In this document: positions 1 to 5,527 of the stretch, one piece after another
Numbering within the stretch: the stretch's first letter is position 1
Layout: every line of letters starts with the position of its first letter
Assembly (NCBI GenBank): GCA_024763185.1
Contig: JANTFY010000145.1
Span: 1 to 6,195 of the forward strand
Length of the DNA stretch: 6,195 nt
From: Gammaproteobacteria bacterium
GTDB taxonomy: Bacteria > Pseudomonadota > Gammaproteobacteria > GCA-001735895
Reading direction: 5' to 3'
Position numbers and translations under genes: made by a program
Notes under the pieces: model-generated
Told to the model about the DNA's origin: nothing
Databases searched by the model: none
The model's input: the letters and a program-made list of their open reading frames with translations, nothing else

Positions 1-248
1 CCCATGAAAACATTTTCGATATTGACCGCAAAGCGTTCAGCCAGGGCCCGGCGTAAAGCGGTGGATTCAGGGTCGGGATACAGTTTCAGGCGGTCCTTGT
101 CGTAGTTATTGATAGCTTCGATCGAGGCCGGTGACGGTGGATAGGGGTTCTCATTGGTATTGAGCTTGACGTATTGCTGGTCCTGCGGCTGTTCACCGGG
201 CACATAGGGGTCAAGCTGCTGTACAAGGCTGGTCCAGTATTGGCTCAT
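1..248 (-). CDS. hisC: Histidinol-phosphate aminotransferase, N-terminal part (runs off the window)
   Basis: HisC is a cytoplasmic PLP-dependent aminotransferase (fold type I) that converts imidazole-acetol phosphate to histidinol phosphate in histidine synthesis, with glutamate as amino donor. Only the first 82 codons are present, and the catalytic lysine would lie beyond the edge. The visible protein starts MSQYWTSLVQQLDPYVPGEQ and contains the hallmark KLNTNENPYPPSP at about residues 28-40. It then has the KLYPDPESTALRRALAERF segment, all typical of the HisC N-terminus. The ATG at 248 fits the family start, but no good Shine-Dalgarno precedes it: the bases just upstream read GAAACCCC. The gene follows the transporter operon on the same strand after 66 bp, and that gap contains a 12-bp inverted repeat. 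I see no functional link to the transporter. Family assignment is very likely. Paralogous aminotransferases that share this motif, such as phenylalanine/tyrosine-active HisC homologues, cannot be excluded from the fragment. Confidence 0.93.
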   Translation of the reverse strand, partial: MSQYWTSLVQQLDPYVPGEQPQDQQYVKLNTNENPYPPSPASIEAINNYDKDRLKLYPDPESTALRRALAERFAVNIENVFM

Positions 249-256
249 GGGGTTTC

Positions 257-296
257 GATAATATGACGGCTAATGAAAAACTGGCGTCATATTATC
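257..296. repeat. 12-bp perfect inverted repeat between gtsD and hisC
   Basis: GATAATATGACG at 257-268 is matched by its exact reverse complement CGTCATATTATC at 285-296, with a 16-base spacer. In the minus-strand transcript this would form an AT-rich hairpin after the gtsD stop and end 8 bases before the hisC ATG. No T run follows on either strand, so it does not look like a standard intrinsic terminator. It could be an operator dyad for hisC, a 5' leader hairpin covering the weak hisC ribosome-binding region, or an RNA-processing or stability element. The repeat is seen directly; its function is inference. Confidence 0.7.
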
Positions 297-314
297 ATGC
301 CTGGTTGCCGCCGG

Positions 315-1427
315 TTAACAGATACGCGTTCCTTTCTCCGCTTCGAAAAAAACAGCTCGGTTCATATCGAACATCAGATCGATGTTTTCACCGACTTTTT
401 TCGCCTGGTCCGGGTCAACCCGGCACACGGTGGAAACCCCGTTGAGTTTGACGAACACCAGGGTGTCGGGGCCGGTGGGTTCCACGATCTCGACCCGGCA
501 ACTGGCCTGGTGGATACCTGCACTTCCGACATCGGAAGCGCGGTGATGGGTGATTTTTTCCGGCCGGATGCCGAGTAACACGGTTTTGCCGACCCTTGAT
601 TCAAGAGCGGGTTCGCTGCGCCCCAGTGGCAGCACAAATTTTGCTGCCTCGTTTTCCATTTCAACACCGTGTCCGTTATCCATGGAAATGACCGAACAGG
701 GGATAAAGTTCATTGATGGTGAACCGATAAACCCGGCCACGAACTGGTTGACCGGATTATCATAGATTTCGCGCGGTGAGCCGAATTGCTGGATGATGCC
801 ATCTTTCATGATGGCGATGCGTTCGCCCAGGGTCATGGCTTCGATCTGGTCATGGGTTACGTACACCATGGTGGTGCCCAAGCGATGATGCAATTCCTTG
901 ATCTCGGTGCGCATTTCCACGCGTAATTTGGCGTCCAGGTTGCTCAATGGCTCATCGAACAGGAAGATGCTGGGTTCACGGGCCAGCGCTCGGCCCATGG
1001 CCACGCGTTGTCTTTGTCCGCCGGACAGTTGGGCGGGTTTGCGTTCGAGAAGCGGTTCTATCTGTAACATTTCGGCCACGCGCTGGACGGTTTTTTGTTG
1101 TTCCTGCTGCGGCACCTTTCGGATGGAAAGGCCGAACGAGATATTTTCACGCACGGTCATGTTGGGATACAGCGCATAGGACTGGAAGACCATCGCGATA
1201 TCGCGATCTTTTGGGCTGAGATGGGTAACGTCGCGGTCCCCGATACTGATGGTTCCGGAGGTTACGCTTTCCAGACCGGCAATCATGTGCAGCAGGGTCG
1301 ACTTGCCACAACCGGAAGGCCCCACCAGGATCAGAAAATCACCCTGTTCGATTTCAATATCGATGCCTTTTAACACGTGCGTTGTGCCAAATTTTTTATG
1401 TATCTGCTCGATCTTTAATCCTGACAT
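315..1427 (-). CDS. gtsD: Sugar ABC importer ATPase (MalK/UgpC/GtsD type)
   Basis: This is the nucleotide-binding subunit, which dimerises on the cytoplasmic face of GtsB-GtsC and drives sugar import by ATP hydrolysis. At 370 residues it has the usual length for CUT1-family MalK-like ATPases. All motifs are intact: Walker A GPSGCGKST (36-44), Q-loop Q82 in VFQSYALYP, signature LSGGQ (134-138), Walker B IFLFDE (154-159), D-loop SNLD (162-165) and H-loop H192 in YVTHDQIEAM. The last ~135 residues form the MalK-type regulatory OB/TOBE region, with GIRPEKI visible. The ATG at 1427 puts the N-terminus at the normal distance from Walker A. The gene lies 19 bp after gtsC with only a weak purine stretch (AAGAG) as RBS, so it is probably co-transcribed. 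Context makes it the dedicated ATPase of this importer, but MalK-like ATPases often serve several transporters. Symbol assigned by analogy to the Pseudomonas gtsABCD order. Confidence 0.93.
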   Translation of the reverse strand: MSGLKIEQIHKKFGTTHVLKGIDIEIEQGDFLILVGPSGCGKSTLLHMIAGLESVTSGTISIGDRDVTHLSPKDRDIAMVFQSYALYPNMTVRENISFGLSIRKVPQQEQQKTVQRVAEMLQIEPLLERKPAQLSGGQRQRVAMGRALAREPSIFLFDEPLSNLDAKLRVEMRTEIKELHHRLGTTMVYVTHDQIEAMTLGERIAIMKDGIIQQFGSPREIYDNPVNQFVAGFIGSPSMNFIPCSVISMDNGHGVEMENEAAKFVLPLGRSEPALESRVGKTVLLGIRPEKITHHRASDVGSAGIHQASCRVEIVEPTGPDTLVFVKLNGVSTVCRVDPDQAKKVGENIDLMFDMNRAVFFEAEKGTRIC

Positions 1428-1446
1428 CTTATTAACTCTTTTATTG

Positions 1447-2313
1447 TTAACCCTTGACCGAACCGGCGGTCAACCCGCGCACGAAATATTTACCCGCGAC
1501 AAAGTAGACAAACAGGGTGGGCAGGGCCGCGATAATGGCAGCGGCCATGTCCACGTTATAGCGTTTAATGCCGGTAGAGGTATTGACCAGGTTGTTCAAC
1601 GCGACCGTGATCGGTTGTTTGTCTCCGGCGGAATAAACCACCCCGAACAGGAAGTCGTTCCAGATCTGGGTGAATTGCCAGATCACGCTGACCACGATGA
1701 TGGGGCCCGAGATGGGTAGCAGAATACGCCAGAAGATGGTGAAAAAGCCGGCGCCATCAATACGTGCGGCCTTGACCAGTTCGTCCGGCACCGCGATATA
1801 AAAATTGCGGAAAAACAGCGTGGTAAAAGCCAGCCCATAAACGGTGTGGACCAGGATCAGTCCGGGAATGGACCCGGCCAGGCCGAGAAAACCGAGGGTG
1901 CGCGCCATCGGCAGCAACACCACCTGGAACGGGATGAAACAACCGATCAACAACAGGGCGAAAAATACATCAGAGCCCCTGAAGCGCCACTGGGTCAGCA
2001 CGTAGCCGTTGATGGCCCCGATCATGGTTGAGATGACCACGGCCGGCACCACCATGCTGATCGAATTCCAGAAATAACCTTTCAGGCCGCCGCAATCGAC
2101 GCCGATACAGGCTGAAGTCCAGGCCATCTGCCAGGCTTCGAAAGTGATTTCTTCTGGCCAGGAAACCAGGCTGCCGCTGCGGATATCTTCCAGTGTTTTT
2201 AGCGAGGTCAGCAGCATCACAAACAGTGGAGTCAGAAAGTACAAGGCCGCCAGTGACAGTGCTCCATACACGGCTAATCGTGAAAAAATGGAGCTTTGGC
2301 CCTGGTTAACCAC
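1447..2313 (-). CDS. gtsC: Sugar ABC importer permease, MalG-like (GtsC)
   Basis: This is the second inner-membrane subunit of the importer, pairing with GtsB to form the translocation channel. The EAA loop that docks to the ATPase is ELVKAARIDGAGFFTIFWR, followed by ILLP (about 178-200). Hydrophobic segments near 15-38, 86-106, 116-137 and 147-168, plus further ones to the C-terminus, fit a six-helix CUT1 permease. The GVDCGGLKGYFWNS stretch (71-84) and the C-terminal ALNNLVNTSTG and AGKYFVRGLTAGSVKG closely match Pseudomonas GtsC as I remember it. The frame is open upstream to an ATG at 2370, but that would add 19 unlikely residues inside gtsB. I chose GTG at 2313, with GGAG at 2322-2325 eight bases upstream, giving 288 residues. 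The start overlaps the gtsB stop by 8 bases, suggesting translational coupling. Confidence 0.92.
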   Translation of the reverse strand: MVNQGQSSIFSRLAVYGALSLAALYFLTPLFVMLLTSLKTLEDIRSGSLVSWPEEITFEAWQMAWTSACIGVDCGGLKGYFWNSISMVVPAVVISTMIGAINGYVLTQWRFRGSDVFFALLLIGCFIPFQVVLLPMARTLGFLGLAGSIPGLILVHTVYGLAFTTLFFRNFYIAVPDELVKAARIDGAGFFTIFWRILLPISGPIIVVSVIWQFTQIWNDFLFGVVYSAGDKQPITVALNNLVNTSTGIKRYNVDMAAAIIAALPTLFVYFVAGKYFVRGLTAGSVKG

Positions 2314-3208
2314 GACGGGTACTCCGCAGTTCGGAATACAGGTAGGGCACAACGATCGCGGCGACGGCACCCAGCATCATCATTGCGCTGGCGGCACCCA
2401 TGCCGAGTTGCCCACGGGTAAAGGCAAACGAATACATAAAGGTGGCAGGCAGGTCGGTGGCATAACCCGGACCGCCGCCAGTCAGCGCCATCACCAGGTC
2501 GAAGCTCTTGATGGCGATATGCGACAGGATAATGATGGCACTGAAAAACACCGGTCTCAGGCTGGGAATGATGATGCTGCGGTAAATACGGGGCAGGCCG
2601 GCGCCATCGACCTGGGCGGCCTTGATAATGGAATCATCGATGCCGCGTAATCCGGCCAGGAACAATGCCATGACAAAACCGGAAGATTGCCACACGCCGG
2701 CAATGACCACGGTATAGATGGCCATCTCCGAATCTACCAGCCAGTTAAAAGTAAATTGTTCAAAACCCCATTCGTGCATCAACCGTTCCAGTCCCAGGCC
2801 CGGATTCAGTATCCATTTCCATGCGGTACCGGTCACAATAAATGACAGGGCCATCGGGTACAGGTAGATGGTTCTCAGCGCACCCTCGGCGCGTATGCGC
2901 TGATCCAGCAGGATGGCCAGTAAAATACCAATCAGCAGGCAGATGCCAATAAACAGACTGCCGAAGATCAGCAGGTTTTGCGCGGCGACCCACCAGCGTT
3001 CATTGGCAAACAGTCGTTCGTACTGGATCAGGCCCGCCCAGTCGTATTTGGGTAACAGGCGGGATTTAGTGAAAGACAGCCAGGCGTTCCACAGGATAAA
3101 TCCATAAATGAAAATCAGCGTGGTGATAAACGTGGGGGCAACCACAATTTTAGGCAGGGCAGCCTGTAAATAATCACCCCATTGACGTTGGCTTTTTTGA
3201 GTTGACAC
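2306..3208 (-). CDS. gtsB: Sugar ABC importer permease, MalF-like (GtsB)
   Basis: This is the first inner-membrane channel subunit of the importer, 300 residues. The EAA loop SIIKAAQVDGAGLPRIYRS, followed by IIIP (about 193-215), is the coupling site for the ATPase. Hydrophobic segments near 21-44, 79-101, 113-133, 163-186, 220-238 and 270-292 fit six helices. Family-typical stretches include RTIYLYPMALSFIVTGTAWKW (112-132, shown here as a position reference), FDLVMALTGGGPGY and YLYSELR near the C-terminus, which closely resemble Pseudomonas GtsB as I recall it. The start is GTG at 3208. It has only a poor RBS (AGG two bases upstream, GGG further up), but no better start in frame keeps the N-terminal helix. 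It follows gtsA after 66 bp containing a strong hairpin and a palindrome, and overlaps gtsC by 8 bases. The assignment is firm and the exact start is moderately sure. Confidence 0.92.
   Translation of the reverse strand: MSTQKSQRQWGDYLQAALPKIVVAPTFITTLIFIYGFILWNAWLSFTKSRLLPKYDWAGLIQYERLFANERWWVAAQNLLIFGSLFIGICLLIGILLAILLDQRIRAEGALRTIYLYPMALSFIVTGTAWKWILNPGLGLERLMHEWGFEQFTFNWLVDSEMAIYTVVIAGVWQSSGFVMALFLAGLRGIDDSIIKAAQVDGAGLPRIYRSIIIPSLRPVFFSAIIILSHIAIKSFDLVMALTGGGPGYATDLPATFMYSFAFTRGQLGMGAASAMMMLGAVAAIVVPYLYSELRSTRRG
2322..2325 (-). promoter_or_regulatory. Ribosome-binding site deciding the gtsC start
   Basis: GGAG (minus strand), inside the last codons of gtsB, lies 8 bases before the GTG at 2313. 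It supports that GTG over the ATG at 2370, which has family-atypical sequence after it. Confidence 0.55.
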
Positions 3209-3222
3209 AACCTGACCCGTAA

Positions 3223-3238
3223 ATGATCAATTGATCAT
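3223..3238. repeat. 16-bp perfect palindrome upstream of gtsB
   Basis: ATGATCAATTGATCAT is exactly self-complementary with no spacer and contains two TGATCA palindromes. It sits 14 bases upstream of the gtsB start and shares three bases with the adjacent 12-bp hairpin. It could be an internal operator, part of an RNA structure that alternates with the hairpin, or chance. The symmetry is seen directly; no regulator can be named. Confidence 0.6.
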
Positions 3239-3264
3239 GCCCTCTCCGCAGTGGAGAAGGCATG
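3236..3264 (-). promoter_or_regulatory. gtsA-gtsB intergenic hairpin (mRNA stability or attenuation element)
   Basis: In the minus-strand transcript CATGCCTTCTCC (3264-3253) pairs with GGAGAGGGCATG (3247-3236). This gives a continuous 12-bp stem with one U-G wobble around a 5-base loop. It lies ten bases after the gtsA stop. No U tract follows, since the next bases are ATCAATTGATC, so it is not a complete intrinsic terminator. In binding-protein-dependent transporters, a hairpin right after the binding-protein gene commonly protects that part of the mRNA or reduces read-through, as in malE-malF. That makes binding protein more abundant than permease. The role here is inferred from position and shape. 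Confidence 0.7.
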
Positions 3265-3274
3265 AGGTCAATGC

Positions 3275-4537
3275 TTATTTTGCGCCCTGTACCGCTTTGT
3301 CCAGTTTCGCCGCAGCATCTTTTGCCGACATGTCGGAATTGAAGAAGGCGGTCACCGTGTCGTAAATCGCACCCTGAATGGAAGAAAAGGTCGACATGCC
3401 ATGAGCCATGCTGGGCACCAGTTGCCCAGTTTTTGAACTGGAAACAAAATCGGCTGATGATTCCTTGGCACAGTCGTCGAATTTCGCCATCGACATGCCC
3501 AGTCGAGCAGGGATGGAACCCTTGTTGAGGTTGAATACTTCCTGGAATTCTGGCTCCATGATGATGCGTGCCAGATCGTTTTGGGCCACTTTGGCGGACT
3601 TGTCTTTCACCTTGAACATGGCAAAGCTGTCGATGTTAAAGGTAAACGCACCGGCTGTGCCGGGTGCTGGCATGCAGATATAATCCTTGCCGGGTTTTTT
3701 ACCGGCCGCGGTAAATTCTCCCTTGGCCCAGTCGCCCATGAACTGCATTCCGGCCTCACCCTTGATGACCATGGCAGTCGCCAGATTCCAGTCACGGCCC
3801 GGTGCGTCCTTGTCGGTATATTGTTGTACTGTTCTGAGGACTTCAAAGGATTGCACCATGGTTGGGCTGTTAAGGGCTTTGCTGTCCAGATCAACAAAAG
3901 CCTTTCGATAAAAATCTGCACCACCGATACCCAGAACGATGGATTCAAAGGTGGTGGCGTCCTGCCAGGGCTGGCCGCCGTGCGCGACCGGGATCAAGCC
4001 GGCTTGCTTGATTTTTTCAGCGGCAATGGCGAACTCCTGCCAGTTGGTGGGTATCTTGGCACCGGCTTTTTTGAATACCGCCGGGTTGGCCCACATCCAG
4101 TTGACACGATGCACATTGACCGGTACGGCTACATAGTGCCCGTTATATTTCATCACATCGGACACCACCTTGGGCAGTAAATTCTCCCAGTTGCCGGCCT
4201 TGGCCACGGCATCCAGGTTGGTCAATGCCCCTTCGTCACCCCATTCCTGTATCGTCGGACCCTTGATCTGGGCTGCGGTGGGTGCATCGCCCGATACCAC
4301 GCGGGACTTGAGCACGGTCATCGCGCTTTCACCGCCGCCACCGGCCACGGCCATGTCTTTCCATTTGTGGCCAGCTTTTTCCAGCAGTTGCTTGAGCACG
4401 GCAACGGACTTGGCTTCACCACCCGATGTCCACCAGTGTAAAACCTCCACTTCTCCCGCCACAACCCGCAGGGGTGCAACCAGAAGCAGTAACGTTATTA
4501 ATAGGGTTGGTTTGGCTGTGCCCCATATTTTTTTCAT
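3275..4537 (-). CDS. gtsA: Periplasmic sugar (probably glucose) binding protein GtsA
   Basis: This is the extracytoplasmic solute receptor (SBP_bac_1 / CUT1 type) of the importer, 420 residues. A Sec signal peptide is visible: MKK, then a hydrophobic core at about 11-23, with likely cleavage after VVA (residue 27). The mature protein begins GEVEVLHWWTSGGE. Key residues are W35, W36 and E41, then Q90 and K92 in AAQIKGP, the HGGQPWQD loop (186-193), MGDWAKGE (267-274), K339 in NLNKGSIP and H379 in SMAHGM. As I recall, the Pseudomonas putida glucose-binding protein contacts glucose through residues of exactly this kind, so glucose or a close aldohexose is the best prediction. C288 and C356 are the only cysteines, and both fall at positions I recall as conserved in the Pseudomonas protein; a disulfide is plausible. 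The ATG has a strong AAGGAG at 6 bases. First gene of the operon. Confidence 0.94.
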   Translation of the reverse strand: MKKIWGTAKPTLLITLLLLVAPLRVVAGEVEVLHWWTSGGEAKSVAVLKQLLEKAGHKWKDMAVAGGGGESAMTVLKSRVVSGDAPTAAQIKGPTIQEWGDEGALTNLDAVAKAGNWENLLPKVVSDVMKYNGHYVAVPVNVHRVNWMWANPAVFKKAGAKIPTNWQEFAIAAEKIKQAGLIPVAHGGQPWQDATTFESIVLGIGGADFYRKAFVDLDSKALNSPTMVQSFEVLRTVQQYTDKDAPGRDWNLATAMVIKGEAGMQFMGDWAKGEFTAAGKKPGKDYICMPAPGTAGAFTFNIDSFAMFKVKDKSAKVAQNDLARIIMEPEFQEVFNLNKGSIPARLGMSMAKFDDCAKESSADFVSSSKTGQLVPSMAHGMSTFSSIQGAIYDTVTAFFNSDMSAKDAAAKLDKAVQGAK

Positions 4538-4620
4538 GATGGTCTCCTTAGTTTATTGCTATAACCTGCACGTGACGACTTTAATTCGACGGCATATTGT
4601 TGGTGATCTGAGTGTTGCAT
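4534..4620 (-). CDS. Possible 28-codon leader ORF overlapping the gtsA start
   Basis: Reading the minus strand, AGGAAAT precedes an ATG at 4620. From there a frame runs 28 codons (MQHSDHQQYAVELK and onward) to a TGA that shares the ATGA bases of the gtsA start codon. The gtsA Shine-Dalgarno is encoded inside it as AGG AGA, two rare arginine codons. Such an arrangement could couple gtsA translation to the leader. Against it, the AGGA is only about 3 bases from the ATG, the peptide has no recognisable features, and an open frame of this length can arise by chance. I do not recognise the peptide and assign no function. Confidence 0.2.
   Translation of the reverse strand: MQHSDHQQYAVELKSSRAGYSNKLRRPS
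4544..4549 (-). promoter_or_regulatory. Strong gtsA ribosome-binding site
   Basis: AAGGAG on the minus strand lies 6 bases before the gtsA ATG. It is the best Shine-Dalgarno in the window, in keeping with high expression of a periplasmic binding protein and in contrast to the weak sites before gtsB and gtsD. Confidence 0.85.
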
Positions 4621-4724
4621 ATTTCCTGTATGAAATAAAAATTATTTATTCATATAACAGAAAAACTGATTGTAATATGGCTGCCGGCTGGAATAAATGG
4701 CTGTATCAGCAAAAATTGATGCAG

Positions 4725-4730
4725 ATTATA
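4725..4730 (-). promoter_or_regulatory. Candidate -10 hexamer for the gts operon
   Basis: The minus strand has a perfect TATAAT here, which would give a transcript with a leader of roughly 180 bases before gtsA. The hexamer 17 bases further upstream is a poor -35 (CATCGG), so this would need an activator, or it is a chance match in AT-rich DNA. Confidence 0.25.
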
Positions 4731-4766
4731 TTATCGTCAATTAATCACCGATGCCGGGAGAATTTC

Positions 4767-5507
4767 TTAGAACAGCTGCCTGCCGCCATCCACGGCAATC
4801 ACCTGGCCGTTAACATAGTCATTGGTGACCAGGTATAAAATGGTATCGGCTATATTTTTCGGATGACCGGTGCGTTTCAGCGGAATCTGCTCTAACACCT
4901 GTTGTTGGGCGGCTGTGTCTCCTTCGCCTTGGTCTTGCGGCCACAGAATGGCACCAGGGGCGATGGCATTGACCCTGACTTCCGGTCCCATCTCCAAAGC
5001 CAGTGAACGGGTCAGCATGACCTTGGCCGCCTTGGCGCAGGAATAGGTGATGTGATCCTTCAGCGGTGAACGCGCATGGATGTCTACCATGTTGATGATG
5101 ACGCCTTGACTTTGTTTCAGGGCCGGGTAACAGGCCTGTGACAGAAACAGCGGGGCCTTGATGTTGGTGCCCATCAGGTCTTCCCAGTTATCTTCATTGA
5201 TAGTACCCAGCGGAGTCGCGTAAAAGGTAGAGGCATTGTTGACCAGGATGTCCAGGCTATCGAAAGCATTGAAAGCCTGAATGGCCAGGTGATGGACCTC
5301 ATCCATATTCAACAGATCAGCCTGCAACACCACGGCGGAATTTGGTCTGATATCATTAAATTGTTTAATCAGTTGCACGGCTGCCTCACCGGAGCGGCCG
5401 TAATGAATAATGATGTTCGCCCCGTTTTCATGTAGAGTCTGTGCGGTTTGCGCGCCGATGCGTCGCGCTGCGCCGGTGATCAGGGCCGTTTTGCCTGCTA
5501 GTTTCAT
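4767..5507 (-). CDS. Pteridine reductase-type short-chain dehydrogenase
   Basis: This is a cytoplasmic NADPH-dependent classical SDR, 246 residues from the preferred ATG at 5507. The nucleotide-binding motif is TGAARRIG (11-18), the TGxxxRxG variant typical of pteridine reductases. NNAS is at 90-93. The catalytic set is D142, Y155 and K159 (INMVDIHARSPLKDHITYS, then CAK). Asp replaces the usual SDR Ser at the 13-residue spacing I recall for trypanosomatid PTR1 (Asp-Tyr-Lys). The end, NGQVIAVDGGRQLF, is normal. The likely reaction is reduction of dihydropterins or dihydrofolate to the tetrahydro form, as for PTR1 and FolM; the true substrate is not decided by sequence. Two further ATGs at 5537 and 5534 would add 10 or 9 residues and have a better RBS (GGAAG), but would overlap the divergent methyltransferase start. 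Residues before MKLAGKTALITG are not needed by the family, hence the chosen start. Confidence 0.88.
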   Translation of the reverse strand: MKLAGKTALITGAARRIGAQTAQTLHENGANIIIHYGRSGEAAVQLIKQFNDIRPNSAVVLQADLLNMDEVHHLAIQAFNAFDSLDILVNNASTFYATPLGTINEDNWEDLMGTNIKAPLFLSQACYPALKQSQGVIINMVDIHARSPLKDHITYSCAKAAKVMLTRSLALEMGPEVRVNAIAPGAILWPQDQGEGDTAAQQQVLEQIPLKRTGHPKNIADTILYLVTNDYVNGQVIAVDGGRQLF

Positions 5508-5527
5508 AGTTTGAGTGTATTGAAAAA

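Larger units (their letters stand above)
4538..4766 (-). promoter_or_regulatory. AT-rich gtsA leader and regulatory region
   Basis: This 229-bp gap between the reductase stop and the gtsA start is the natural place for the operon promoter and operator. On the minus strand TATAAT occurs at 4730-4725, a perfect -10 hexamer, but no convincing -35 lies 16-18 bases upstream. A TTGACG is only 4 bases upstream of it (4740-4735). Other elements are an AAATAA/TTATTT inverted repeat with 3-base loop at 4633-4647, an interrupted dyad CATATAACAG...ATATG at 4651-4679, and a direct repeat of ATGGCTG at 4677-4683 and 4697-4703, two helical turns apart. I see no clear terminator for the reductase gene, so read-through into gts is possible. 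The hexamer and repeats are visible; the regulatory role is inferred. Confidence 0.5.

Noticed and set aside
1249..1719. 156-aa plus-strand open frame across the gtsC/gtsD junction
   Set aside because: It is antisense to both genes and has no recognisable motif.
2314..2370. Upstream ATG of gtsC adding 19 residues
   Set aside because: The extra Cys/Pro-rich residues do not fit a permease N-terminus and lie within gtsB; GTG 2313 has a better RBS and the usual short overlap.
2144..2650. 168-aa plus-strand open frame across the gtsB/gtsC junction
   Set aside because: It is antisense to two clear permease genes, with a His/Gly/Gln-rich composition typical of shadow frames.
3236..3264. Intrinsic terminator after gtsA
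   Set aside because: The stem is strong, but no T run follows on the minus strand, and the plus strand has no gene ending there; a stability or attenuation role fits better.
3581..4180. 199-aa plus-strand open frame within gtsA
   Set aside because: It lies fully antisense to a strongly supported gene and has no domain features; it is a shadow of gtsA codon bias.
4735..4740. TTGACG as a -35 box for gtsA
   Set aside because: The perfect TATAAT is only 4 bases downstream, and at 17 bases there is only AATTTT, a 3/6 match.
4170..4838. 222-aa plus-strand open frame crossing the gtsA 5' end and the intergenic gap
   Set aside because: It is antisense to gtsA and to the end of the reductase gene, has low-complexity Ser/Pro/Ala-rich and then AT-driven composition, and resembles no family.
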